Positions 8,500 to 19,208 of a stretch of 64,000 nt of DNA are shown in pieces; within the stretch, counting starts at the first letter, position 1; each line of letters opens with the position of its first letter. A program made the translations under genes and the position numbers. The stretch covers positions 124,001 through 188,000 of the forward strand of contig JAQMWT010000443.1 in assembly GCA_029834535.1 (NCBI GenBank), read 5' to 3'. The stretch comes from Chrysophaeum taylorii (taxonomy: Eukaryota > Sar > Pelagophyceae > Pelagomonadales > Pelagomonadaceae). The notes below the pieces were generated by a model. The model searched no databases, had not been told where the DNA came from, and saw only the letters and a list, made by a program, of their open reading frames with translations.

Positions 8500-9160
8500 A
8501 ACCCTGTGTTATATAGTTTCAACCAAAAGCCCTCTGCTTCGGCCGCCACTAATACTGGACACTTTGCCGGAATTAATTCTCGTCGGGAACCGTGTCAGAA
8601 CGTCAAAGATGGGGGTAGTTTCAGACCTAGGGGTCGCACAGAAGCATTGGGCGAACCTCGGAGCGGGCCGTGGCGTGCTGGGGCTCCTGCGGTTTGCGAC
8701 TGGATTCGGTGCTGGCTGAGCGTTGTCGTTGTCGTCAGCGGCGGCGACGTGGGCACCAGGGGACTCGATGAGCACAGGCTCGTCGTCGTCGGGCGTGTCG
8801 TCTTCACAGCCATCGACGCACTGCAGGAGGAAGTTGCTAAAGCTCCTTGGTGCATTGGTTAAGGAAGCCAATGTTGAAATAGGTGAAGAGGAGCTGGTGA
8901 ACGGTCTTGGAGTGGAGGGAGTGTCGGGACGACCTTGTGGGCTTTACAACAGCGCTCGACGTTGGCGGACTGTACGGCGAGGCGATCAAGTCAGAGGCCG
9001 ATCGATATGGGCGAGCAGGGGGAACTGGGCAGCGCTACGGAATGCCCAGTCTAAGGCAGTGGAAGTCATTTTCTTCTGCTTCCACTTCTGGGCGTCGACG
9101 ACAGCGGCAAGCTTGGCGAGGACGCCCGCTCATCCCATTGGGCTGACTAGAAATATTTAC
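8500..9160 (-). mobile_element. hAT-type DNA transposon remnant (transposase C-terminus)
   Basis: On the minus strand around 9070-8880 the translation holds SAAQFPLLA, then PVQSANVERCCKAHKVV in a neighbouring frame, then TVHQLLFTYFNIGFLN. This order is the C-terminal dimerisation region of hAT transposases, in which an A-x-x-E-R-x signature is followed by an LV-x-x-YFN block. A downstream acidic tail (DDTPDDDEPVLIES) continues to about 8509. At least two frame changes separate the pieces, and no N-terminal half or terminal inverted repeat was found, so it is a dead fragment. Residue matches are from memory of the family. Confidence 0.6.
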
Positions 9161-9231
9161 CCGTGTGCGAGTGCGTGCAGCCGCATTTTGATTCGAATGT
9201 GCCGTCGCCCTTATGCGTTGTGTTCACGTAG

Positions 9232-9630
9232 CTAACTAACTAACTTCAGACCTCTCCCGAGCATGGGAGCCAGGCCGGACCGGCAGGAGCCGGTACGGAA
9301 TCACAGAGGAAAATTCTCGCAGTTGGGGCAGAGGCGAGGGACGAGGACGGACTTGTTGATGGTGGACCGTCACTGCGCGCGGTCTTGTGCGAGGTCGTGC
9401 AAAAGCGTCGCAGGCCGCGGACGTGTTGGTCCACGAACAATCGAACTGTCCGTCGCGTTCTGCCCAACCGAGCGAAACCCATCCCAGCGCGGACTTTCCG
9501 GGTGCTAACCGGCCAGCCCGGGAGGCGAGCAGGCACCGTCTCACTCCGGGACGGCCTGGGCCGCCGCAGGGAGCAAGCGTGTTAGGCGCCGTCCTCCATC
9601 GCAACCAACGGTTAGCGATCGCAGGGTTGA
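9232..9630 (-). mobile_element. SINE-like / chimeric element with LINE 3' tail, copy 1
   Basis: Read on the minus strand, a body from about 9630 (GGTTGCGATGGAGGACGG near 9600) leads into about 190 bp that matches the 3' end of the LINE at 7441-8081, and ends in a GTTA-type simple repeat. The body is not LINE coding sequence but recurs at 16330-16520. Possible target duplications TCACGTAG lie at 9224-9231 and 9631-9638. It could be a SINE that borrows the LINE tail, or a chimera from template switching. Confidence 0.6.
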
Positions 9631-9638
9631 TCACGTAG

Positions 9639-10199
9639 TCGCCCACCTAACTCTTGGGCTGCCAGCCATTGGACATGTTCGCCGGCGTGTGCATCGACAG
9701 GAGGCAGCGAGCGCGTGGCAATCAAGAGAAAAAGCTCCCTGCCCGCCTGCAAACTGTCGTCATGCACTGTTTCCGTTTGCTTCTGTGTCAACAAACCTTT
9801 TCTTTTTTTTGGATGAGGATATGATCCTTTTCCTTATAAAAAAATCTACCGTTGTTTGCCGAAGGCCGAACGAATCCGAACGTTAGCCCTCCACACGACC
9901 AAACGGGGCAAAGAACTCTTCGGGAGGGCGTCGGCCTCTTGGCTGGGTCGACCCGCATCTACGCCCCCAATCGTTGCCGAGAACCTGCACGTCTGGCAGT
10001 AAGAGGTCGCCGCCGCGAGCCGCTGCTGGCCCGTCCCGTGGCCGTCCTTTTAAAGGAGGTCGCGGCGCCATTGGCCCGCTTATCGCCGAGTCGTCGACTT
10101 GGGTTTCCTTTGGGAGCTTTGGGGCTCACGTGTCTGTGGATTTTGCGCTCCTTGGGTCTCTCTCTCTCGCACACGCGCGCGAAATAGTGAGAACGAAAT
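9639..10199. other. Gene-free spacer
   Basis: About 560 bp without a supported gene; short T- and A-tracts near 9790-9845. It holds the 3' flank of the two-exon membrane gene. Confidence 0.4.
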
Positions 10200-10955
10200 C
10201 TACGGATACAATAGGCTGTGCCTCTCTCTGGGGCTTTTTACCGGCGCGCGGCTCGGGCGGACGACGAAGGTGGCAGTGATGGTCAGGAGCAAGCAGAGGG
10301 AGGCACAGACATCACTCTGGAAGCAAAACTCGCGGACCAGCTTGGGGAACGGCACGGTGTTCCACAACCACGCGGTGCTCGTGGCGTTGTCGATGTTCTC
10401 CGGGTAGAACAAGCTTACGAAGTCTCTAACATCGGGGGTGCCGTCGTCGAGTACGGGGATGTTGATGGTGGCGGCGATCCCCACTACGTGGTTGTGAATG
10501 CCGATGGCCGCGGCGACGCGAGCGAGGAGTTGGCCGACGTCCGACTTGACAGACGGCAGGCTGTCACAGACGAGCCAGGCCGTGGTGAGGCTGTGGGTCA
10601 AGTCCATGGCTGCAAACTCGGCGGACTTGTTGAGCGCGGGGCTCATTTGCCGGAGCCAAGACGTCAGCATGTGGATCCGCGTGTTCCACCAGAATGACGC
10701 GGCCAGAAAGACCAGAACCGCCGCGTCGCGGTGGCCCCGCCAGGCGAGTGCGAGGGCGGACCTGCGGGTCGACTGTTAGTTCCGACGAACACGACGCGCG
10801 ACTCACAAATGCGTCATGGAAGCGACAAAATGAAACCACCGCCACCACAAGGGACTCGCATCCGGCTCGAGGTAGGTCTCCACCGTCAACGGAGACAAAC
10901 ACCAAGCAGCGGCCACTGCACTGACGGCCAGCGCTCCCCGGACGATCTTTTGCAT
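10200..10955 (-). CDS. Multi-pass membrane protein of unknown function, two exons
   Basis: Exon 1 runs 10955-10807 and exon 2 10761-10200, joined over a 45-bp intron (10806-10762) with GTGAGT donor and CGCAG acceptor. The join restores one frame of 236 aa starting MQKIVRGALAVSAVAAAW. Hydrophobic stretches lie near residues 3-22, about 60-77 (DAAVLVFLAASFWW), around 115-135, and near the C-terminus (LCLLLTITATFVV). Two NATS-like or NKSA-like N-glycosylation sites are present. The final 16 residues are basic. I do not recognise the family. A small integral protein of the endomembrane system or an organelle envelope is all that can be said. The start lies 205 bp from the divergent DUF6817-like gene. 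Confidence 0.7.
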
Positions 10956-11160
10956 TGCCTCCGATCCAAATGTTGACAGCGCGTCGTGCCCGAAATTGAG
11001 GCAAAGTACATGATTTTCCCCAAATGGAAAAGTAACTGGTTGCGACGAAGTGCGTTATAATAAGTTAGGTCTAGACCGAAAAGGCAGAATAGGAAAGTTG
11101 CAGGTTGAGGGTAAGTAATGACTTTTTACAGTGGAAGCAAATCGTACCGGAACAGCAATC

Positions 11161-12386
11161 ATGTTGTTCTTGTTGCGCCGAAGGTTGTCGACCATGACCG
11201 CTGCCTCGAGCAGACCACTCGGCGTGGGGGTGCCCCCGAAGATCGAGGCGATACTTCGGGGTGCCTACGGCGAGCTGGACCCCGCGGCGCCAAGCATGCT
11301 GGATAAGCTCCACGATTCGAGCGCCCCTTTGATCTGGCACAAACACGGTTCCTTCCTCGACCATCTCCGGGACGTGTGGGTGATGCTTTGCGCGTGGGAG
11401 CAGCCGCAGTCGTGGTGCCGGCTCGGATTGTTCCACTCGGCGTACTCAAATAGCTTCGTGTCGATGAATCTGTACGACGCGACGAAGGATCGCTCTAATC
11501 TCGCGTCGCTCGTCGGGCCCGAGGCCGAGACCCTCGTGTACAAGTTCTGCGTGATCAACCGGCAGCAACTCGAAGACGAGGTCGAGGCGGAGCTGACGAT
11601 CCGGGACACGACATCGACGCATATCCACACGGGCGAGCGCGTCGAGCTCTCGTCGGTCGAGGCTGCCGCGTGCGTCGCCGAGACCATCGCCGACCAGATG
11701 GACCAGAGCTTGTCGTGGCAGAGCGACCTCGAGGCCGGCCACACGGCGAGCCTCTGGCCCGGTCTCTACATGCCGACGCTCCGAATGTCTAAACTGTCGA
11801 AATTTGCCAACGCTCTGCGCAACGGCGGCGTCGTTCCGGCCGATACCCTCCCGCCCATTTTCGACTCGTGTTCCACGCTCCTCGACGCGCAAAACGAACG
11901 TCAGGCCCGCGACCTCTACTGGCGCGTTGTCGGTCGACCCGGAGACGTCAAAGTCGCTGACGACGACGACGTCGCGACCCTCTGCGACGCCTCGGCCCTC
12001 AATCCCTTCGTCGCCGAGCCCCACGTTGTCCGCGCGCAGATTCTCCTCCAGATGGGCCGCTTCGAAGAGGCCGAGCACGCGGCGCGCAAGGGCCTCGACA
12101 TCTTCTGCGACTGGGCCACGCAGTGGGACAAGCGAATGTAAGCTTTTTGCGCCGAAAATTTTGCCATGTTGTTTTTTTGTTTTTTTTAGGCCTTTCGTGG
12201 CGTGGGTCGCCTGGACCCGATGCCTCGTCTTCCAAGCTCAACTCCGCGAGTGGCCCACCACGCACGGCGGCTTGGAGAGCCTCGGCGCCGTCGACCCCTC
12301 CATGTAAGACCCCCAAGTTCTCGCCTCACCCTTCTCCATCCATCTTTAGGCGCTTCCGACCACTCAACAAGGACCGCCTCGGCTGA
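11161..12386 (+). CDS. DUF6817-like protein, three exons
   Basis: Exons 11161-12137, 12190-12303 and 12350-12386; introns of 52 and 46 bp with GTAAG donors and TTTAG acceptors, each splitting an AT|G codon. The product is 375 aa. The N-terminal part has HKHGSFLDHLRDVWVML followed by WCRLGLFHSAYSNSF, the pattern I recall for the plant and algal DUF6817 family, an HD-like helical fold of unknown role. The C-terminal part (VRAQILLQMGRFEEAEHAARKG) looks like a tetratricopeptide repeat. An in-frame GTG lies upstream at 11131, but ATG 11161 is the first true start; the basic leader MLFLLRRRLS could be an organelle signal. A second ATG follows at 11194. Confidence 0.72.
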
Positions 12387-12570
12387 GGATCGGTACCGCC
12401 CCTAGTTGACTGATGGCTTTACAGGAGAGGAGAGCCCCCCTTTTTCCACGTTTCGTCGTCGTCGTCGTCGTCGTCGTCGTCATAGTCGTCGTCGCAAGAC
12501 CTAGAAGGCGTGACTACCCCATCCCCAGCCCCCAACGGACTCGAGCGAGGTGCCGCTGGAAAGCCGTAGT
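12387..12570 (+). promoter_or_regulatory. Short promoter region with CGT microsatellite upstream of SF3B2
   Basis: The 184 bp between the DUF6817-like stop and the SF3B2 start contain a run of about 12 GTC/CGT triplets at 12458-12492. No other element is recognised. Confidence 0.35.
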
Positions 12571-14443
12571 ATGGGCGAGCAGAGGAGGAATAACGATGGC
12601 GGCGAGAAGGGTGAGCGGCTGACGAAGAATGCTCGGCGGCGGATGAAGAAAAAGGAGAAGCGGTTGCAGGAGGTGCGCGAGCCCGAGGCGGAGATCATGG
12701 CGGCCCCGTCGGCCCCGACGACGGGGCCGTCGTCGTCGTCGTCGTCGTCGTCGGCGGCGGAAGAAGAGGTCAAGGTCGAGTACGTGAGCGCGCAGTACGC
12801 CGACGACGAGTCGGGCGTGCTCGCGCAGTTCGAGCACGTGTTCAAGCGATTCGCGAGCGCCGAGGTCCTGACAGGGGAGGTCGCGGCGGAAGAGATTGGC
12901 GACGAGACGGCCGAGCTGCCGGTGACGAGTCCCGAAGAGCGAGCTGCCGCGGAGCAGAAGCCCGAGGAGGAGGTGAAGCACTTGAGTCGGCGCAAGCGCA
13001 AGCAGCTGTCGCGAATGTCGGTGGCCGAGCTCAAGCAGGTCGTGTCGAGGCCCGAGGCGGTCGAGTCGCACGACGTCACGGCTGCCGACCCCAAGCTCCT
13101 CGTCTTTCTCAAGAGCTACCGGAACGCCGTGCCCGTGCCTCGGCATTGGTGCCACAAGCGCCGCTACCTGCAGGGGAAGCGCGGGGTTGAAAAGAAGCCC
13201 TGGGCCCTTCCCGAGTTCATCGCGCAAACAGGTGAGTCGCGCGACGGTGACGAGACAACCCTCTCCTCAGTTATCCCTGTCCGACGCAACAAGAACAAAA
13301 CGCGTGACGATACTGTGTGTTCTGAGTCGCCGCTGCTTCTTTCTCGTAGGTATCGAGAAGATCCGCAAGGCGATCGAGGAGGCCGAGGCGTTGAAGAAAG
13401 TCAAACAGAAGACTCGCGAGCGCGTCCAGCCAAAGATGGGTCGGATGGACGTCGACTATCAGGTGCTGCACGACGCCTTCTTCAAGTGGCAGACAAAGCC
13501 GTACCTGTCGGACCACGGCGACTTGTACTACGAGGGTCGCGAATTCGAGGTCCACTTGAAAACGAAGAGGCCCGGGACGTTGTCGGCGGCCCTCAAGGCG
13601 GCGCTCGGCATGCCGGACGGCGCGCCGCCGCCGTGGCTCATCAACATGCAGCGCTACGGCCCGCCGCCGTCCTACCCAAATTTGAGGATCCCAGGCCTGA
13701 ACGCGCCCATCCCCGAGGGCGCGAGCTTTGGGTACCACCCCGGTGGCTGGGGCAAGCCCCCCGTGGACGAGTACGGCATCCCTCTCTACGGCGACGTCTT
13801 CGGGGCCCGCGCCGCGCTCGTGGGCCACGACTCGTACGTCCCCGACAGGTCGCACTGGGGGGAGCTCGTCGTGCGGGACGACGAGTACGAGGAGGAAGAG
13901 GAGGACGAGGACGAACCCCTAGCAGTAGCTCCGCACAATACCAAGGCCCGCTACCGAAGACGGGACGATTCGACGGCCGAGCTGTCGTCGTCGGAGCTCG
14001 CGTCGGGCATCGAAACGCCGGTCGAGTCGTCGTCGGGCGTCATCTCGGGCATCGAGACGCCCAACGCGATCGACCTCCGCAAGCGCACGGGCACCGAGAC
14101 GCCGGAGTCTTCGATGGGTTCGGTCGAGCCGCCCAAGCAACTGTACAAGGTTATCGACGAGGAAAAGACGCGCGGAGCGCACGCGTCCTCCGCGCTCTTC
14201 GCGTCGGACAAGCGGTACAGGCTTCCGCAAGATGATGATCATCATCAATTTCCGAATGGCCCCGCCGCCGGAGGAGGGAACGACAGAGCAGCGACGACGG
14301 CAGCGCCAACCGCGAGGCGTCGCGACGACGACGACGACGACGACGATCCGAACAACCTGCGAAAGCGCAAGGTGGTGGACAAGGAGGAGGACTCGCGGGT
14401 CGGCGGGTCCTCCTCGAAGAAACACAAAGAATTTAAGTTCTAG
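12571..14443 (+). CDS. SF3B2: Splicing factor 3B subunit 2 (SAP145/Cus1)
   Basis: Exon 1 12571-13231 and exon 2 13350-14443 flank a 118-bp intron (GTGAGT to TCGTAG), the longest resolved here. The 584-aa product has a low-complexity N-terminus, then the DUF382 core (VPVPRHWCHKRRYLQGKRG, KPWALPEFI) and, after the splice, TGIEKIRKAIEEAEALKK, MGRMDVDYQVLHDAFFKW and the PSP region PPPWLINMQRYGPPPSYPN with IPGLNAPIPEGASFGYHPGG and WGKPPVDEYGIPLYGDVFG. These blocks are nearly identical to SF3B2 of animals and yeast. The protein sits in U2 snRNP, where it binds SF3B4 and pre-mRNA near the branch site. The C-terminus is acidic with Asp and Lys runs. The start is the first ATG; the frame is open a little further up from a GTG. 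Confidence 0.96.
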
Positions 14444-14480
14444 AGGAGGAGAAGGCCGAAGATAATAATAATTATTATTA

Positions 14481-15419
14481 TTACCACGCAAGAGCGGGGT
14501 CGTTGCCCAAGGGGGCCGCCTTCTCGCAGGCCAGGATGAACCGGTCGTAGTGGTCGCCCCCGAAGGGCGGGCAGAGGTGTGTTTCGAACTGAGCCTGGAA
14601 TTCGGCGCGGGAGAGCGCGTGGAGTCTCGCGATCGTCTCGCGCTCCTTGGGGTCGAAAAGATAGGGGTCGTCGTACAACCCGAGGCGCGTCGCGTAGGAA
14701 ACGCGAATTTGGGGGGGCATGAGGAGCGCGTAGTAAATTCCATACCCCTCGAAATCCCGGTGCGCCTTGTTTGGCGTCCAGGGGGGTTCCTTGGTCGCCG
14801 CCGCCGCCGCCGTGATCGCGGCGAGGGACAAGATCCGTGTTCGGTAGGTCTCGAAAAGGGCGCGCGCGCGGTCTAGGATTCGGTGATCGCGGAGGACGCT
14901 GGCAGCGAGTCGGAGGTCGCAGCGCGCGTACTGCATCGCCGGCATCAACGAGGATTCGACAAAGGGAAGCCAAAAGCCGAGTCCGTAGTTTCGAAAGAGC
15001 TCGGCCCCCGGCTCGAGGTCTGTCGCCGCGTAAACGATTGACCCGACAACCACCGCGTTCTCCCTCGACGCGCTCGTCGCCACGTACCGGAACACGGCCG
15101 CCTCGTCGGGAAGACCCGCGAGGCAGGCACCGTCGTTGATGAGGTGCCCTACGGGCCCGTTGTGCGCCTTGCGGTTCGACACGTCGGCGCCGCTATAGGC
15201 CCCCACCGCGTCGTACCACTCGAACCAGTCCTCGCGGTAGGGATCGGCTGGGGGATACTCCTTCTCCTCAACCCAGGTCACCGCTGTGCCCTTCGGAACG
15301 CGCGTCGTCGCGAACACGCCGTCGCCGGCGCCGGGGATGCTCGAGGGCGCGACGCGAACCAACGGATCGGCGAGCAGCGCGGATTTGAAGTACGCGTCGG
15401 GGGGGCCGAACAAAACCAT
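14481..15419 (-). CDS. SET-domain protein (putative lysine methyltransferase)
   Basis: 312 aa. The SET fold is visible as the N-terminal strand VRVAPSSIPGAGDGVFATTRVPKGT, the NHS-like cofactor block GHLINDGACL, and ELFRNYG in place of the usual ELTYDYG. Pre-SET and post-SET zinc sites are absent. About 150 residues of helical sequence follow with no known motif. SET enzymes transfer methyl groups from S-adenosylmethionine to lysine on histones or other proteins; the substrate here is unknown. The stop is 37 bp from the convergent SF3B2 stop, and the start is 108 bp from the divergent membrane gene. Confidence 0.82.
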   Translation of the reverse strand: MVLFGPPDAYFKSALLADPLVRVAPSSIPGAGDGVFATTRVPKGTAVTWVEEKEYPPADPYREDWFEWYDAVGAYSGADVSNRKAHNGPVGHLINDGACLAGLPDEAAVFRYVATSASRENAVVVGSIVYAATDLEPGAELFRNYGLGFWLPFVESSLMPAMQYARCDLRLAASVLRDHRILDRARALFETYRTRILSLAAITAAAAATKEPPWTPNKAHRDFEGYGIYYALLMPPQIRVSYATRLGLYDDPYLFDPKERETIARLHALSRAEFQAQFETHLCPPFGGDHYDRFILACEKAAPLGNDPALAW

Positions 15420-15527
15420 CTCGGAAGGGGTTTAGGGTTCATCAAACCCGTAAGGTTTTGCGAAAAAATTTTTCTTTTTGTGGTTTTGGTGGTGGTGATA
15501 CCGCGGCGCCGACGAGCGATACGTGTC
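15420..15527. promoter_or_regulatory. Shared divergent promoter region
   Basis: 108 bp separate the SET gene start and the CREST-like gene start. The DNA is T/G-rich on the plus strand with a TTTTTCTTTTTG tract. Confidence 0.4.
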
Positions 15528-16019
15528 ATGCGAGAACTCAAGACGAAGCGGGGGGGTCTCGTCGGAGGTTTTAACGCGCTCTGCGAGACGAACCTGCCGT
15601 GGGGCCCCCATCGGTCGCTCCTCATTGGGTGCTCGGCGGCGTGCTACCTCGTGCCCGCCATCGTTGACCGGTCCTCCCCGCGAGCGCTCGTCTGGATCGC
15701 GCAGGCCATCGCGTGTTTCTGGTCAGACTTCATCGACGCGGGGAGGTGGGGTCTGAGCCACCTCGTAGACCGCGCCCTAGCGCCGACGCTCGTGCTTTAC
15801 GTAATCAAAATCGCCCTCCACGAGCGCGGCTTCTTTTTCGTCGTCAAGTTTGCCATTCCAACCTTTCTCTGCTTTGGACTCAGCGCCAGCTGCCGCAAAA
15901 AAGGCGACGCCCAAGGCTACGCCATCTTCCACTCCCTCTGGCACCTCATCAGCGCCAGCGTCGCCACTTACACCCTCAGTCACGAATATCGACATCGCGG
16001 CGACTCGTTTTTCGCCTGA
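15528..16019 (+). CDS. Small multi-pass membrane protein, CREST-superfamily-like
   Basis: 163 aa from ATG 15528; the frame is open further upstream only by antisense shadow of the SET gene. Four or more hydrophobic helices are visible (LLIGCSAACYLVPAIV, LVWIAQAIACFW, VLYVIKIAL, FFFVVKFAIPTFLCFGL, IFHSLWHLISASVATYTL). The last contains FHSLWHLISA, and an Asp follows helix two (FWSDFIDAG). His, Ser and Asp in such membrane positions are the signature of CREST proteins (alkaline ceramidase, PAQR, TMEM8/myomaker), which are metal-dependent membrane hydrolases. The match is short and the protein smaller than typical members, so the label is tentative. Confidence 0.55.
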   Translation: MRELKTKRGGLVGGFNALCETNLPWGPHRSLLIGCSAACYLVPAIVDRSSPRALVWIAQAIACFWSDFIDAGRWGLSHLVDRALAPTLVLYVIKIALHERGFFFVVKFAIPTFLCFGLSASCRKKGDAQGYAIFHSLWHLISASVATYTLSHEYRHRGDSFFA

Positions 16020-16329
16020 ATACGTTCACTATCAGCGTAAAAACCGTGGAGCCGCGCGAATGAGGTAATTTGTTGGCATGTCGTCGTACAAGTACTTTGA
16101 GGTGAAGTGCGGCCGACGGTATAGACAGACATTGGGCTCCTTAAGCGCGTGAGAGGTGACGCGCATGACACTCGCCACAGGAGTCAACGCAAGTCACAGC
16201 GTTTTTTTCGGCGAGCTACCAAGTCGCGGAGGCGAGTCGGCGTGCAACCGCTGCGCCGTCGTCCACGGGAGACCTTGCGTCGTAGTTCTGTCATCCCACT
16301 CTCATTTTTCCCTTACCCTGATCTCTATG

Positions 16330-16680
16330 ACCGTGTGGTTGCGATGGAGGACGGTGCCTCGTGAATCCTGAGCCTTGCGAGGGCATCCGCCCTCCCGGCG
16401 TAGGTTGGCACCTGTTCGCCTCCCGGGCGGGCCGGTTGGCAGCCGGAACGTTCGCAGTGGGACGGGGTATGGTCGGGGGGCGCAGACGGAAGGTTATCGA
16501 CGAGTTGGTTGTCAGTCACATCGCGGTCTCCTCGTCGCATGGCGACAAGCCTGATGATCACTCTCCGCCGACCCACCTTTCGGCGCCCCTCGTCTACAGA
16601 CCCGTGATTCTGGACTGGCTCCTGTCCGTCCGGCCTGGCTCCCATGCTCGGGAGAGGTCTGAAGTTAGTTAGTTAGTTAC
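16330..16680 (+). mobile_element. SINE-like / chimeric element with LINE 3' tail, copy 2
   Basis: Plus orientation. The body (GTTGCGATGGAGGACGG near 16338, CCTCCCGGGCGGGCCGGTTG near 16420) is homologous to copy 1 at 9232-9630. The last 70 bp (CTGGCTCCCATGCTCGGGAG) match the LINE 3' end, followed by four TTAG units. An 11-base repeat TCACATCGCGG occurs at 16516-16526 and 16681-16691, so the tail part may be a later nested insertion. Confidence 0.6.
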
Positions 16681-17300
16681 TCACATCGCGGGGCGATAGA
16701 GTGATGAACTCGCACAGGTCCATGCCATATAAAGCCACTGTTTCAATCAAGCCCCTCCCCGACACTGGCTGCTCAATCAAGGTGCACCACCTCCCGGCGG
16801 TTTTTCCGACGGCGAAAGTAGTCGCGGTTTAAGATCAGCGCGATCGACTCTCGAGAAAAACCCCGTTCTTTCCGGTTCGGAGGACGAAACCGGGGTCGGG
16901 AGGGGGGGCAGTCGACTCACAACTCACTTCGGCGCCAAGATCCCTAGGTAGCCAGCCATCTCCACGGAAATATTCGAGGTGGGCAGTGCGACACGCGGTG
17001 AAAGCCGCTATTGGTTTCTCAGAGGAGAATCTTGTGGACTCGAGCTCCTTCGCTTTGTGGTCTTTTTTTTTTGCGGCGACGCGGTTGTTTGAGGAGGCGG
17101 ATCGACATCCCATGTGCCTTGTGTTAAGGCTCGTTGTCTGGCATGCTATGTTGATCGAGTCGGCGTCTCAAGCAGAGATTACTCTGCACATTCGTATCGG
17201 ATTTACTCCCGGAAGAGTTTCTGCAGATTGGTCATGGTCTTGTTCCACTTTTGTCGGGTTTAGCACGGCGTGAGTGCGCGGTGTCCAGAACTCCTTCCAG
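16681..17300. other. Gene-free DNA
   Basis: About 620 bp between the SINE-like copy and the AT-rich island. Short frames exist on both strands but none carries a recognisable domain. Confidence 0.35.
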
Positions 17301-17643
17301 TCGCGTTGTATGTAATCCTGGTGCAGCACCTGGGCCATAAAACCAACAAGTGATTGGAACTGTCCACTTGTGAGTGTGGTCGATCACGAGGGGGGCGAGT
17401 GCAATGGGCGATGTTCGTTTGAACTACAGCCTAGAAAGAAGGTAAGGATGATCACGGTCTACAATAGAGTCTTTAGGTCACTAGGGAAAGCGGTAGTACC
17501 AGTGAACCTCTTGCGCATACAGAAGCTCACCCACGCGCTCTCACCTCCGTCTTCACAGGATCCTCATATGTACTCTCCGCGAAGACCGAAGTCCAGTCCA
17601 TCCCCGGCCCCGATCCTAGCTCGAATTCACTTATGCAGACCCA

Positions 17644-17745
17644 GACGGACTGCAGAGAAAGGACATTCGGACTTCTTTTTACGGCCTCCCTACGCCTTGT
17701 GCCGTCCTTGTTGGAGAACGTCATCTCTTCCTTACCCCTTCTTCC
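17644..17745 (+). repeat. Diverged direct repeat flanking the AT-rich island, left
   Basis: Shares the core CTCCCTACGCCTTGTGCC and a following CTCTTCC-TACCCC block with 20066-20165; roughly three quarters of bases agree by eye. Confidence 0.6.
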
Positions 17746-18491
17746 TTTTCTCTAAAACGATGTTAAAGTATTACACTAACCCTAGTTTGTCACCGGTTTT
17801 TTGCCACAATTTTTAAGTGTGTGCAGACGATGCCATCTCGACACACTGGTCGTTTCCCGTGGCGTCCGTCTCCTTCCCACAGAGACCAACCAAGCTACGC
17901 TCGCAAAAAAAACACCTCCGGTTCTTTTGATACTCAATACATTACACATGCGTCACGTGCGGAAGTCACCAACCTTATGCGTAGCAATGTTGCTACACCT
18001 CATGCTCGATCACCTTCAAGTAACTCCACTGCTCTCGACCAACTCACTGTTGCCTTGCCTTTGCCAGTATGACAGCGCATTTTCCGTTTGCTCAAGAACA
18101 CTTCCATTTCTGTTTCGCCTTGTGATCACCGACGTCATAACGCGCTTGGCAAATCCAGAGGCGACTATCCAGCAAGTATTCGACTTTTCTTACGAGCAAA
18201 ATGACGACTCTCTTTTCCTGCAAATTTCAAACCTATTTGGCTGACACATACCAATCATTAATACCTAGAATAACATTGCCACAATTGCTGTACTATCCAT
18301 AACGAATGCACAGGTGGATCAACTCAAGTTCTCACACACTTTGGCTCTCAGTGTCTGAATGCCGGCTCACCGCCTCATCTGGCGACCACCAGAAATAGTA
18401 ATGATTTCCCCCAGACCGCATTTGATCACTTGCATTGTCACCATCATAATAGTAATACTGCCATTCCCGCTAGTCGCCTAACAATAGCAAC

Positions 18492-19208
18492 ATGCCCGCC
18501 TGCAATAAAATAGATCACGTTCCCGCCGGCGCCAACTTTGTTCTCGCAACCAAACTCGCTTTGGACCACCGTGCAAGCATACGTTTGCTGGTCACCTTCG
18601 GGCTACATTTATCATATCTCATGCCTTCCGACGTGAAGATGCTGTTCTTGGAAAGTCTTTTCAAACATGGCATTCAGAAATGTGGATTTACGTTGCCCTC
18701 GAACTCTACCCCTAACTCTACCAACGACGAAATGCAATCCACCATTGCTCTTCATCTGGGATTCATACCCTCTCTACATCTGGAGCACCTATCAATACTA
18801 ATCACCATTTCCCATTCATATGCAGAGAAGACGAAAGTCATGAAGAATGCGTCGCATCACACTGTACTCTCCCTTGTTGTGGATCTTCTCTTATCCCGCA
18901 TCGCCGCTTACCATCAAAGCTCACCAGATACCCGCCCACCATATGTGCTGGATGATATCCAAGCACCACACTCTGAAAATGATGACATCCTGTTTGCCAA
19001 CCTGCCTTTCGAACTGTATTCGTCAATATTCACCGAGCTAACGGCTCCTTCTACGTATCCTGAACCATCTATGGCGACCGAAACGTCGATAAACTACCCA
19101 GGCAACGTTACCATGACCCCTGAAGATAAAGACTCACTAGCTACTAGCAACGACGTGACATTTCTACCTGCCGAATTCGCATGCAATGTAAAAGTAATCA
19201 ATTGGTGA
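18492..19208 (+). CDS. Hypothetical ORF in AT-rich island
   Basis: 238 aa, starting MPACNKIDHVPAGANFVL. It has no signal peptide or clear membrane helix and no motif I recognise. Composition is rich in Ser, Leu, Thr and Ile, unlike the Arg/Ala/Asp-rich host proteins here. It may be part of the inserted island or a chance frame. No neighbour gives a functional hint. Confidence 0.2.
   Translation: MPACNKIDHVPAGANFVLATKLALDHRASIRLLVTFGLHLSYLMPSDVKMLFLESLFKHGIQKCGFTLPSNSTPNSTNDEMQSTIALHLGFIPSLHLEHLSILITISHSYAEKTKVMKNASHHTVLSLVVDLLLSRIAAYHQSSPDTRPPYVLDDIQAPHSENDDILFANLPFELYSSIFTELTAPSTYPEPSMATETSINYPGNVTMTPEDKDSLATSNDVTFLPAEFACNVKVINW

Noticed and set aside
12550-14235. A continuous frame through SF3B2 exon 1 and past the intron
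   Set aside because: After 13231 it reads the intron and then a wrong frame of exon 2; the SF3B2 homology continues only with the splice.
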